In this document: piece after piece, positions 10,447 through 21,147 of the stretch | Layout of the letters: every line of letters begins with the position of its first letter | How positions within the stretch are numbered: the first letter of the stretch is position 1 | Assembly (NCBI RefSeq): GCF_022965805.1 | Contig: NC_133108.1 | Span: 23,899,545 to 23,963,544, forward strand | Length of the DNA: 64,000 bases | Origin: Primulina eburnea | Lineage: Eukaryota; Streptophyta; Magnoliopsida; Lamiales; Gesneriaceae | Direction: 5' to 3' | The notes under the pieces: generated by a model | Databases searched by the model: none | The model's input: only the letters and a program-made list of their open reading frames with translations | What the model was told of the DNA's origin: nothing | Made by a program: the position numbers and the translations under genes

Positions 10447-13080
10447 TCAGCTGCTTTGTACTTCCCCCTTTTTGTCAAACATCTCCATTTGGTCTGATAA
10501 CTTTCGAACGTCAATGGATAATAGTTTTACATCTGCTGAGATGCTTGAGGCGACAGTTGTGAAGGAGGTTTGTAGCGATGTGATTCGATTAGAAACAGAG
10601 GTTTCCAGTCGCTCAACTCTCTGACTGATTACATTCTGAGTTGTAAAGAATGATCCAACTAGCCCTTGCTTCATTTCTTGCACAGTCTTACTAAGAGAGT
10701 CCATGTTGGCTTGAAGATTGTTTAGTTTTGCTGAGTCAAATTCAATCGAAGAATCTAATTTGACAGAATGTGACAGCTGTTCGTGTTGAATTTTCTTGAT
10801 TTCAGCTATCATCTGCTGCATGCTGTACTGTATGTTCTGAATTTCTTCAAGAACAGTATCCATTTCTGTAGATTGAATTGATGGTTCCTGGTTGGGTGTA
10901 TCTGAATACTTTGATGGTTGTCCAAAAAGAACTAATGCTTGATTAGTTTCCATTGTTCCAACCGTAGATTGAGTTGGAATGTTTTCTTGAATTTGAGATG
11001 AAGATGGTTGATTTTGATCAAATAATGGTCTGTTTGCCTGAATGATGGAGATGGATGGGTCATGCATAGAGGCTTCCTTTGGAGGATTAACTGGACTTTG
11101 TTCTTGCTCTTTTGATTGAGTGAGCAACTGACTTTCTTTTTGTTCTGCAGTTTCTGGGTCTGATGGTTTTGCTTGTTCGTCAGTTTGAACAACTTGTTCA
11201 GCAGAACATTCTGACTGAACATGTACTTCAGTTTGAGCATTTTCCGATCCAGTTATTTCTTTTTCTGAATTTTGGATTAGTACTTCAGTTTGGTTTTCAG
11301 TTTGAGCAGATATAACTTTTTCATCAATGAGTGACTCAGTTGGAGCTTTAGATGATATTTTAATATCTTGCTCTGGTTGTTCAGCTGACTGAGCAACTGA
11401 GTCATACTGAGCTTCTAATGCAACAGCTTGAATGATTTCATCGATGTTTGCCAAGGATAGTTCTTCTTCAGAGTATAACTGTTGTTCTTTCTGAGAAGAT
11501 TGAGGTATTTCCTGAACTGGGTTTTCAGTTGACTGTGGTGGAGATAGTTCTTTCTGTGAAGAGAAGGATAAATCTTTTTCAGGATTTGAGTTGAAAGGTT
11601 TTTCATGAATAACCAGTTCCTGATCTTCTTCCCAAAATCTTATTTCCCTTTGCAGGCTACTAAGATCTGTGCTGTGCTACCATTCTTGCTAACTTTTCGA
11701 TCAGCTGTGCTACCATTCTTGCTAACTTTTTGACGCGAATCTGATCAAAGAAGTATTTCTGCCTTTCTAATGCTTGTGAGATTGTAGCAGCTTTGACTAT
11801 TTTCATCACAATTGCTTCTAATTTGATGAACTTTTTCAGTTGAGATCTATGCTTCAGTTCTTTGGCAAAGATTTCTGTTCTGAAGCTTTTCCAACGGTCA
11901 AAAGATTTTAATTGTGATGTGGCAAATGCATTGACCTGTTCCCAAACAAGGTCAATGTGTGTTTGAATCACATTTGATGGCCGGGGTTCTTCAACTAGCT
12001 GTCCTTTTCCTTTATCAGTTGAAAGAGTGTGAAGAAGATCCATCCCTGAGTGTGTTGATTGCACTGGTTCCCTTAATATTATACCTTTAGATCTGGCCCT
12101 TGGCAAGATGGTAGGGTGATTCACAAGGGTTAATGGGGCTTTAACTTTAACTGTTGTCTTGGCTTTGGTAACTGGTTCATCAGGTGAGAGTACCTGCAAG
12201 GGTATGGCTTGAATAGGTTGTTGATCAGCTGATCGAATAACTTCCATTGTTGTTGTTGTTTTGGTTCTTTTAGTCCTTGGTCTTTTGACAAGCCTAGGTG
12301 AAGGAGTTATCTCTGTGTCTGATTCACTGAGAATCAGTTTTCTTTTTGCTGTTTTGACCTTCTTAACTGGTGATGGTTCAACTTCCAGTTTTGTCCTTGA
12401 TACCAAGACGTTTTTGGCACTAAAAACTTTGAATTTTGATGATATTTCAGCATTTTCAGCTACTAAACCTTTCAGTTTTAACAGATAACCGATCTGGATA
12501 GCAAAGCCACATGATTGTTTGGATGACTTGAGCATATTCTTCAAGATGTTAAACAGAATACTTCTCCAATTTACTTTCTTTTCACTCATGATTATGGTCA
12601 TTACCTGGAATTTTTCGAGTGTAAGAGCAGCATAAGAACCGGCTTTTGCTAATATTCCCTTTGCTACGATATCAGCTAGCAACTGAATTTCTGGTTTCAG
12701 TTCCTTCTTTGGATCGGAAACCTTGATTTTTTGTCCATCAGCAGATAATCGGGATTGCATTTCTTCAATGTCCTGAGTTTTCACTTCAGAAAAATTCACA
12801 TAATCATCAGTTGGTAAAGAAAAGATTCCTCAGAAAGACGTAACAACAGATCATTGATAGTCACAGATATAGTGTCATTATTAGTGATAAATCCTTTTCT
12901 GTAGAATTCGTTGACCTCTTTGAGATATATCTTCTGGGAAGATTGTCCTAAGAACTTCCTGAGACCTGCTGATTCAAGCTTTAGAAATACATCCTTAATA
13001 TCTGTTTCTTGAATCGATAGAACGGAGTTAAAATCGATTACCATTGCATTCAATATATGAGCAGGAATTTGAGTTGCCAT
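10447..13080 (-). pseudogene. ORF X1: extra sense ORF in Copia-2, function unknown
   Basis: A protein of about 870 residues in the place where some Copia elements carry an env-like ORF. The start at 13080 is chosen because it aligns with the start of X2 (58422): MATQIPAHILNAM against MANQVPAHILNAM. The N-terminal ~220 residues are mixed helical with the conserved stretches FLKLESAGLRKFLGQSS and LTLEKFQVMTIIMSEKKVNW. A basic, NLS-like segment follows (VKRPRTKRTKTTT), then a Ser/Gln/Glu-rich part and a C-terminal coiled coil (about 10450-10840). No signal peptide or membrane segment is visible, so it does not look like an envelope. Frameshifts near 12805 and 11665, and a 33-bp in-frame duplication at about 11665-11730, break it. 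From memory it resembles large families of hypothetical, transposon-associated plant proteins. Confidence 0.7.
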
Positions 13081-13661
13081 TGATAGCTGAGTGATTTCCT
13101 GTCGAGACAAAAATTATAGATTTGCTTTGAGAATAGAGAATAATCGTGAATGTAAGGAAGACGAACTGAATCAAAGCGGGTAAAGTACTTTTGTTTGTGA
13201 CTGTTTGAATTATTGGACACGTGTCAGTCCAGGAAAAATTTTGAATAAAAAATGTGTGTACGTGTGCTGTAAGCGTGTGTACAATTTTGAACGGTTAAAA
13301 GTGTGTCGACGTTATAATCTGAAATTCATCATGATTTGGCAGACAGTCACGTCATTTGATTTGGAATATAATAGATTTAATTAATTAACTTATATGAGAA
13401 GATTAGTGAAATTGTCAACTGATCGTTCAGTTAGTGAAGCTGAGTCCTTTCAGTTGAGAATACACTAACAACTGTCTTCTCAGTTAACCTCTTAAACCAC
13501 CATTCCCCCTAAATAAATTCGTTAAAATAAAATAATGCTGATTAATTAAGAAAATCTTGAGGCTTAGTAGAGTAATCGTCATTTAAGGAAGTGTCTTTTC
13601 ATTTTCCTCGTCTTGACCTATAAATAAAAGTAGAGGAGTTAGTCACAAGTAACAGAAAAAA
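13081..13661. promoter_or_regulatory. Divergent intergenic region between X1 and Y1
   Basis: No coding sequence. It separates X1 (minus) from Y1 (plus). Blocks conserved in the equivalent region of the second element copy (58423-59041) include GACAGTCACGTCA (13342-13354) running on to TTGGAATA, TATATGAGAAGATTAGT (about 13391-13407), and TGTCTTCTCAGTTAACCTC (about 13473-13491). A perfect palindrome GACACGTGTC (13216-13225) contains a G-box core. A TATA box for Y1 is at 13619-13626. On the X side, a CAG 18 bases before the X start is conserved in spacing. Confidence 0.6.
13619..13626 (+). promoter_or_regulatory. TATA box of Y1
   Basis: TATAAATA, 36-43 bp upstream of the Y1 start codon. The same octamer occurs at 14366-14373 (Y2) and 58981-58988 (Y3). 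Confidence 0.65.
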
Positions 13662-14060
13662 ATGGAAGGAGTAAGTAGTTCAAACGTCTCTCCACTTTCT
13701 CTTGAAGCTGAAAAAGCTGCCATAGAGGACAAGGTTTTTTATGCCAGTCTTCCCTATTGGGAAGAGTTACAGGAGCTGGAGCTTCTGTACAATTCTGGGA
13801 GGGTTACCACTTTCAGGCGGATGGCCCAGCTGAGAGAGGTGCGAAGGCACTTAAATATTTCTGTAGAGGTGGATGCTTTCAAGGAAGGCCATCTCTATGA
13901 GCTGATGCTTCGCAAGGAGCTGGAGATCCTTAACGGCATTGCTTTTTCTCACAGCTTCTCCAAGACTTCTTCTTCAGCTTTGGCTGTTTGGATGAGGATG
14001 TGGATAGCTAGTGTTGAAGAAACTTATAAACATGTTGTTCTCTACAAAATTTATGGATAA
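13662..14060 (+). CDS. Y1: antisense gene in Copia-2, function unknown
   Basis: 132 residues, intact, on the strand opposite to the transposon genes. The start codon is in a good context (GAAAAAAATGGAA) that is shared with Y3. The protein is predicted to be mostly alpha-helical, without signal peptide or membrane segment. Features shared with Y3 are the N-terminal SSS stretch, EDKVF, WEELQELELL, VEVDAF, LYELMLRKE and a C-terminal pair of tryptophans (ALAVWMRMWIASVEE). A TATA box lies upstream, and AATAAA follows at 14060-14065. No family was recognised. It could be a captured host gene or a genuine transposon gene; a chance ORF is unlikely given three copies with matching flanks. Confidence 0.65.
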   Translation: MEGVSSSNVSPLSLEAEKAAIEDKVFYASLPYWEELQELELLYNSGRVTTFRRMAQLREVRRHLNISVEVDAFKEGHLYELMLRKELEILNGIAFSHSFSKTSSSALAVWMRMWIASVEETYKHVVLYKIYG

Positions 14061-14423
14061 ATAAAATGTTTATTTTGATAATGCGTCATTTTTCTTTATT
14101 TCTGCACATAATGATCTGTGTGAAATTCATCAGTTGTAAACTTATGAGCAAACAAGAAAAACCAGTTGTGATAAGTAAACAAGTGAACTGTTAAGAAACT
14201 AATTATCATAAATTTATTATGAACTGATACTATTTAAACGGCTGTTAATGAAAATCAAACTGGTGTCAGTTGATAATGAACAAATGATAACTTAAAAGTC
14301 CTCGGTATATGTGAAAGCCTCTTTAATTGACTTGAGACTCTTCAGCTTCTCCAACGTCTTTGTCCTATAAATAAGATGATAGTGATTAGAGTGTGATGCA
14401 ATATCGGTTCAAAATATTTCAAT
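14061..14423 (+). other. Spacer between Y1 and Y2 with Y2 promoter
   Basis: Begins with the Y1 3' end (AATAAAATG, then a TTTCTGCACATAATG block near 14100) and ends with the Y2 TATA box TATAAATA at 14366-14373, 50 bp before the Y2 ATG. In between I see only AT-rich sequence with several CAGTT/AACTG words. Confidence 0.55.
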
Positions 14424-14846
14424 ATGTCCGATTCTGATACATGCAGCAGCACTCATGTCCATGTGACTGAGCAATCAGCTCCTCGTTTAGCAGATATCAA
14501 AAGAAAGATGGAAAGATATGTCCTGCAGAAGGTGTTGACAACATGGGAGAAAATTCATGAATTAAAGAGGGTTAGTGACAGTGGTGCAATTCCTACTCGC
14601 GCTTAGGAGGCAAGAGCACTGAAGTATCTTGCACGTTTTGAAGTTAGGCATGTTAGAGATTTGGTTGAAGACAATTGTCTTTTGGAGGCGTTGTTGTGGA
14701 AGGAGTGGCATGTTGTCGATAAGATTTCGAAATCTAGGGCATTTGCTAGAGTTCGAATTTATGAATTAAATGATTGGGTTAGAGCATGGCTTGATTCAAT
14801 TGATGCCATGATATGTTCTGTAAACTGGAAACGTTGGTATGCGTAA
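14424..14846 (+). pseudogene. Y2: second antisense gene, one internal stop
   Basis: A diverged tandem relative of Y1. The frame is open for 60 codons, meets TAG at 14604-14606, and continues in the same frame to TAA at 14844-14846 (140 residues in all). It shares the layout of Y1: a Ser/Thr-rich N-terminus, an internal TTWEKIHELKRVSDSGAIPT segment comparable to the Y1 WEELQELELL...SGRVTT segment, and a C-terminus ending in Trp-rich helices (LNDWVRAWLDSI). It has its own TATA box, and AATAAA overlaps its stop codon (14845-14850). A single substitution separates it from an open gene. No Y2 copy is seen in the fragment at 56-59 kb. Confidence 0.6.
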
Positions 14847-14921
14847 TAAAATGTTATTTTAGATTTGTTGTGTTCTTATTTTCTGCATATAATTCTGTTA
14901 GTGAAGCATAATTAATAATTT

Positions 14922-16490
14922 CTAAGACAACTCAATTAAGCCAAGTATATTTCTAAAATAAGAAAACTTAGCCTCGGGTAACGGTTTTGTAAAGATGTCA
15001 GCTGCTTGCTGTTCAGTTGAAATATATTCTAGTCGAATATCCTTCTTCAATGGATGATCCCTGATAAAGTGATGCCTGACATCTATATGCTTGGTCCTTG
15101 AGTGAAGAACTGGATTATAAGTAATGGCAATTGTGCTTGTATTATCACAAAATATGGGCGATTCAGTTGACTTGACTCCATAATCATTCAGTTGTTGCTG
15201 AATCCAAATCAGTTGTGCACAGCAGCTACCAGCAGCAAGATATTCTGCTTCAGTAGTTGATGTAGCTATAGATGTTTGTTTCTTTCTGAACCAAGAGATC
15301 AGTCTATCTCCTAAGAACTGACAAGATCCACTTGTACTTTTGCGATCAAACTTACATCCTGCATAATCTGCATCTGAGTATCCAACTAAATTGAAGGTGG
15401 AGTCTTTGGAATACCATAATCCAACATTTTGCGTATCCTTAAGATATATCAGAATTCTTTTGGCTGCTGAGAAATGTGATTGCTTAGGGTTTGCTTGAAA
15501 TCTGGCACACATACAGACAGCAAAAACAATATCAGTAAGACTGGCTATTAGGTATAGCAATGAACCTATTAATCCTCTGTATAATCTCGCTTCTACTGAT
15601 ATTCCCCCTTCGTCAATGTCTCGTTTAACTGATGAGCTCATGGGAGTTGTTGCTGCTGAACATGATTCCATACCAAATTTCTTTAGCAGCGCCTTTGTAT
15701 ATTTTGTTTGACTAATGAATATACCAGTTTCCAATTGCTTCACTTGCAGTCCAAGAAAGAATGTCAGTTCACCCATCATACTCATTTCAAATTAATCCTG
15801 CATTAACTTAGCAAACTTTTCACACAATTTGGGGTTAGTTGACCCAAAAATTATATCATCAACATAAATTTGAACTAATAAGATATGATTATTTTTAGTA
15901 AATTTGAATAAGGTCTTATCAACTGATCCTACTGAAAAATCATGATCAGTTAGGAATTTTGAAAGAGTTTCGTACCAAGCTCTAGGAGCTTGTTTAAGAC
16001 CATATAATGCTTTGTTTAAATAATATACATGATCAGGAAATTTGTGATTAATTAAACCTGGAGGTTGTTCGACATATACTTCTTCCTATAACTGACCATT
16101 TAGGAATGCACTTTTCACATCCATCTGATAAACTTTGAAGTTTTTGTGGGATGCATAAGCAAGAAATATCCTGATTGCTTCCAATCTTGCAACTGGAGCA
16201 TACGTCTCATCATAGTCAATTCCTTCTTCTTGCCTATATCCCTGTGCTACTAGTCCTGCTTTGTTGCGTATAACTGAGCCATCCTCGTTTAGCTTATTCC
16301 TGTAAACCCATTTCGTACCTATAATTGTTTTTGAAGTTGGTCTTGGAACTAAGATCCAGACGTTATTGTGAGTGAACTGATTCAGTTCTTCTTGCATAGC
16401 ATTTACCCAGTTTGGATCAGTAAGAGCTTCATCAGTTTTCTTTGGTTCCAGTTGTGAGACAAAAGCTGAGTGAATAAATAAATTTAACAT
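14922..16490 (-). pseudogene. pol: Copia-2 reverse transcriptase and RNase H
   Basis: The RT N-terminal part is open in 16490-16086 ([48 protein letters not shown]). The middle, 16085-15786, is out of frame or stopped but still encodes the YVDDIIFGS catalytic box near 15855. The rest runs 15785-14922: GELTFFLGLQVKQ, then RNase H with YSDADYAGCKFDRKSTSG, EAEYLAAGSCCAQ, CDNTSTIAI, SRTKHIDVRHHFIRD and the ADIFTKPLP tail. The motifs are clear; the gene is broken at least twice. Confidence 0.9.
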
Positions 16491-16604
16491 TTGATTGCGA
16501 GTTCTTACAGGATCAGATGGATTTCGTATTACCAGATGAGGTGGATGTGATTTTCTCCATCTGTATTATGTATTTGTTGCATCAGCAACTTCTTCAGTTG
16601 GCAT

Positions 16605-18169
16605 CTAAGTGCGATTTTCAGTTTCATTTAATGTCTCAACAGCTGGTATTTGAATGTTATCAGTTTCCTTTAATAACTGATTGTTGTCATTGACTTCCTG
16701 CTCATTTAATTGATCTAAAATCTCTGGTTCTGGTGTTTGAAAGATGTCTTGATTGTTATGACCTTCATCTTTATCATCATCGTCCAAACTTATATCTGTC
16801 AATCGATCAGCTAGCTCAACTTGATCAGTTGGCTTATCAGTTAGTACAGTTTCATCAAAATTAACATGCGCAGGTTCTTCAACATTTAAAGTTTTCTTAT
16901 TAAAGACTCTATAAGCTATACTAACTGATGAATATCCAAGGAAAATTCCTTCTGCAGATTTGGCATCAAATGCTTTTAAGTAATTTTTACCATTATCATG
17001 AATAAAGCATCTACAGCAAAATATTTTGAAATAGGTGATTATACTTTTTATTCCATGCCAGATCTCATATGGTGTTTTCATATGATTCTTATTAATCATC
17101 GATCTGTTCTGAGTATAACACGTAGTGTTTACTGCCTCTGCCCAAAATCTTTGAGAAATCCCAGAATCAGCAAGCATTGTTCTAGCAGCTTCTTTTAGGG
17201 TCCGATTTCTTCTCTCAGCTACACCGTTTTGCTGAGGAGTTCTTGCTGCTGAGAGCTCATGCTTGATTCTAGCATTTTCTAGAAAATTTGAAAGTGTTTG
17301 ATTGATGAATTCAGTTCCTCGATCAGATCTGATTCGATCAATCCCAACTGATTTTTCATTATAAGTCTTTTGAAGAGTTTAATCAGTTGTCCAGCCGTAT
17401 GGTCTTTGGATTTTAGAAATATAACCCAAGTAAATCTTGAAAAATCATCTACGACCACCAGGGTGTATTTCATTCCCCCTAAGCTCATGACTGGAATTGG
17501 ACCAAAGAGATCCATGTGCAATAGTTCTAAGCATCGGGATGAAGATTTACAGCCCTTGTTTTTGAAAGAAGATCGTACTTGTTTTCCATACTGACATGCT
17601 GAGCAAAGTTTTTCTTTTGAAAAATTTATTTTGGGCAAACCAGTTACAAGTTCATGTTTACTCAGATAAGCAATGGATTTAAAGTTTAAATGATTTAATC
17701 TTTTATGCCATAACCAGTTTTGAGATGAATTTGAAGCAATGAAGCAAACTGGTGCATGAGGCTGTTCATTCCAACTGACTTTATATGTGTTTCCACATCG
17801 TTTGCCAGTTAGTATGATTTCATCAGTTGATGTTTTAACTGAGCATGAGTTTTTATCAAATTGTACCAAAAATCCATTGTCGCATAACTGACTTATACTA
17901 CTCAAGTTATACTTTAGATTTTCTACCAATAATACATCTTTATTAGTAAAGTTACCATGGATAATCTTACCCTTACCCACGGTTTTACCTTTGGAATTAT
18001 CTCCGAAACTGATGTTTGGACCACCATATTTGGTCAGTTGAGATAGCATACTTGCATCTCCTGTCATATGTCGTGAGCATCCGCTGTCCAAATACCATAT
18101 TGAATTTCTACCTGTTACCTGCAAGCACATACATAATATGATTTGGTACCCATATCTATTTGGGTCCAC
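16605..18169 (-). pseudogene. pol: Copia-2 protease and integrase
   Basis: Protease motif WYLDSGCSRHMTGD lies near 18085, followed by GAG-pre-integrase (LWHKRLNHLNF, CSACQYGKQ) and the integrase core (MDLFGPIPV, VVDDFSRFTWV). A frameshift near 17300 interrupts the second acidic motif; the RRNRTLKEAARTMLADSG region and the integrase C-terminal part lie in 17278-16605. The C-terminal end is acidic and rich in Asp/Glu/Asn before RT begins. A stop and frame change near 16600-16490 separate it from RT. Confidence 0.85.
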
Positions 18170-18207
18170 GAATTATTAGTCCTTTTGGAATCCATACTTG
18201 GATTAGT

Positions 18208-19002
18208 CTAACTGTCTTTCCAGTAGCTGTGTTCCAAATTGTTTTTCTCGGCTTCTGTGTTAGGTGTGTGTTGTATAGATGACACAGTATGCATTTTGAC
18301 TTGGTTCGACTGATTGTTTAGTCTGTATCTTTTCTGGACTGGTTTGAAGTTGTGATAATTCGAATAGTTATTTGAACGATTCCTTCCAAACATTTTTGAT
18401 GACTGACTTACTGAGTCAGTAGAGATTTTTGGACTGTAACCAACTCCATGTCTTTTGCCCTTATACATATTCTCAATGGATTGTTCATTCATTTTGCTAG
18501 GCTCAGATTTTTCTTGATCTACTGTTGATCTGACAAATTAAATGTATTTTCCTTTGTTTACTGTCAACTGTGGTTTTGTATCTTTTGAAAGTGTTTCTCC
18601 TTGATTACTGAACCCTAAACCAGTTTTGTCAGAAACTGATTTTTGAGAATTATGCATCTCATTCAATGCAGTAGACGACTTATTCCAAGATTGAATGAGT
18701 TCAGTCTGTTTTGAATTTTCAAGGATCAATTTCTGGATCAGTGACTGATCTTTCTTTTTCTCCGCTTTTAGCTCAGCAATTTCCCTTCTTAGACTCAGCT
18801 CATCAACTGATTCATCAGTTTTGGTTTTGTTGTCTATGGGATCATTTTGCTTTGATTTCATTTCCTCAAATGATAATGCAAGTTTCTGGTATTCATTTAC
18901 CCTATCATGCAATGTCAAAATGAGTTCTTCTCTTGTAAAATCAATTGAACTAAAATCAAATACCTGTTGACTTGTAGATTCTGCTTCAGCATCATTTCCC
19001 AT
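18208..19002 (-). pseudogene. gag: Copia-2 gag C-terminal extension, coiled coil
   Basis: Two frames (19002-18538 and 18492-18208) between the gag zinc knuckle and protease. The first is a long charged coiled coil (DELSLRREIAELKAEKKKD and neighbours). The second is basic and Asn/Ser-rich. Such an extended linker between nucleocapsid and protease is usual in SIRE-like elements. The frame change near 19100 lies at an A-run, a common place for an indel. Confidence 0.65.
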
Positions 19003-19100
19003 TAGACATTTGATTTCCTCTTCATCACTTGAGCTATATGAGCTTTCTGGTTCTGATTCATCACTATCAGTTTCTGCCCATTTGGATTTGTTTTCTTCTG

Positions 19101-20054
19101 CTAATAGAACTTCGTATTTTTTTTGTTGGTTTTCTTATCATCTCTGGGCCTTCTCTTATGCTCATATGGTTTCTTTCTTCTGTCAGTTGATCCTTGACTG
19201 TCCTTTTTAGGTTTAGGACAGTCTGCAATGTAATGACCTGTTTTGCCACAATTGTAGCAAGCATTTGTTTCTTCTTTTGAATTATTTTTCTGGTATTGCT
19301 TCTGAAATTTTCCTTGGTTCTTTCTCATGAACCTCCCGAACTTTTTGATGAATAATGACATTGCATCATTGCTTAAATGATCAGCAGATTTCTCAGCTGA
19401 ACTGCTTGATTCAGTTCTGACAGCTGCTAAGGCCGTTGTAGTTGTAGGAGTAGATGGTTCTCCTTCTCTGTTCTGCATTTCAAATTCATAAGCTTTTAAA
19501 TCATCAAATAGTTCATGAATTTCGATCTGGTTCAAGTCTTTTGATTCTCTCATAGCCATAGTTTTGACGTCCCATTCCTTTGAAAGACCTCTCATTAATT
19601 TTAATGCAACCTCTTTGTTAGTGTGCACTTTACCGAGTGCATTTAATTCATTTACAATACTGCTCACCCTTTCATCATACTCATTCATTGACACTCCAAC
19701 CTTCATTTTGATATTGTCAAATTTCTGGACAGCAACATATAGTTTATTTTCTTTTGTTTGGTCATTTCCTTCATACAACTGAATCAACTTCTCCCAAATT
19801 TCTTTTGTTGTTTTGCACATCTTTATTTTGTTGAAGGTTGCTTTATCCAATGTTTTGTATAGAGTATCTTTGGCCACGTTGTCAAGATTGGCTTTTCTCT
19901 TGTCCTCAGTTGTCCACTCTTCTCTGGGCTTCTGAATTCTCTGTGGTGCCCCTTCAGTTATGGCTATTGCTGTGTTTGCTTTCAGAATCTTCATGGGTCC
20001 GTCTGTTATGACAAACCACATATCATCATCTTGTGCAGCTAAGTGAGCCTGCAT
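19101..20054 (-). pseudogene. gag: Copia-2 gag
   Basis: 317-residue frame with the UBN2-type Copia capsid (VAKDTLYKTLDKATFNKI, MNEYDERVSSIVNELNALG) and a CX2CX4HX4C zinc knuckle CYNCGKTGHYIADC (near 19262-19221). It begins about 110 bp inside the PBS, the normal gag position. It ends early in an A-run near 19110 rather than continuing into the coiled-coil extension, so it is frameshifted relative to its original product. Confidence 0.88.
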
Positions 20055-20160
20055 TCTGATTTTCAGTCATCAAAATCTTCTCTTGAGAACATAGGAATTT
20101 TATTGAAAGAAGTCATGCTAACAGATTTATAGATCAGAAGTATTCAAAAACAAGATTCAA

Positions 20161-20175
20161 CTGCTCTGATACCAC
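20161..20175 (-). promoter_or_regulatory. Copia-2 primer binding site
   Basis: Sense strand reads TGGTATCAGAGCAG right after the 5' LTR, complementary to the 3' end of initiator tRNA-Met. Confidence 0.85.
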
Positions 20176-20176
20176 T

Positions 20177-21142
20177 TGATAGGACCGGTTATCACACTAA
20201 GAGTGTTTAGAAGGGGGGGGGGGGGGTTGAATAAACACTCACACTTAAAATTGTTCTTTAAGAATATTTGAGTTCAGTTTAGTGACAATCTGAAACTCGG
20301 AATCTTGTTGGTCAATAACAATCAGTTAAACTGGAGTAGTTGCGGAAAGTAACTGACTGAAAGATAGAATACAAAACTGAAAGAAATATGCAAGAGTTGT
20401 TTCTGGATGTTCGGAGAATTTAATTACTCCTACGTCACCCCTTCTATCACAAGGATAGGATATTTACTAAAAGAATTTGATCAAGTACAACACTTGTACA
20501 GACCCACTTCAGTTTGGACTTACAACTGCCAAAACTGAAACTCTTAGTTATACACAATGTTTTTCAGTACGCAACTGATATTAGCACAATTGAGTCTAAC
20601 AACTTTTAGAGAGTGCTAATAAGCTCAGATTGTAGCCTTGATTGCTACGAGTAATTCAAATGAGAGTGAGCTAAGATTTTGACAGAGTAACAGCAAGCTT
20701 ACAATTGAATGATTGTCTTGGTTGTTCATCTGCTGTTCTTCATTTATATTTATACTTCTTTTTAAACGGTAACTTTGATATGCATTTGAATTCTATTATC
20801 CGTTGATTGCCACTTCACAATTCCTTGGGCAATGTTCTCTTCATTGATTGTGATACGACGTCTTAATTGCAATAGCCGAAACACATTGTTCTATGCTGTA
20901 GTGATCGAGGTGCGACGCTCTTGTAATTTGTTTGTCTCCTTTGGTCTTTCCCGAGATGTCTTCAGTTGAGAAGCTTTTAAGACACTCTGTTTTTAACTGA
21001 TCAGTTTCAACTGATCATTTTACTTTGTATCATTGTATCAATTGTCTTCAGTTGCCGAATATGCTTGTCCGCATCAGTTGATTCATATTTTGTTAATTGA
21101 TTGATTTACGTTTTGTCGAACTCCAGAATCTTATTTCCAACG
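20177..21142 (-). repeat. Copia-2 5' LTR
   Basis: Plus-strand ends TGATAGGACCGG...TTTCCAACG. It is 966 bp and near identical to 9313-10271, apart from about 22 substitutions and the longer G run. The target duplication AAGTG follows at 21143-21147. Confidence 0.92.
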
Positions 21143-21147
21143 AAGTG

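Larger units (their letters stand above)
9313..21142 (-). mobile_element. Copia-2: 11.8-kb Copia element with extra X and Y genes
   Basis: Complete element on the minus strand: LTRs 9313-10271 and 20177-21142, PBS 20161-20175, PPT 10272-10285, and 5-bp target duplications AAGTG at 9308-9312 and 21143-21147. In sense order it holds gag, protease, integrase, RT and RNase H, then a 4.6-kb extra region with sense ORF X and antisense genes Y1 and Y2. The LTRs differ at roughly 22 of 960 positions by eye (about 2%), so insertion is not very recent. Frameshifts in gag and pol show it is dead. The DSGCSRHMTG protease motif and extra 3' ORF suggest a SIRE/Maximus-like lineage. Confidence 0.9.
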
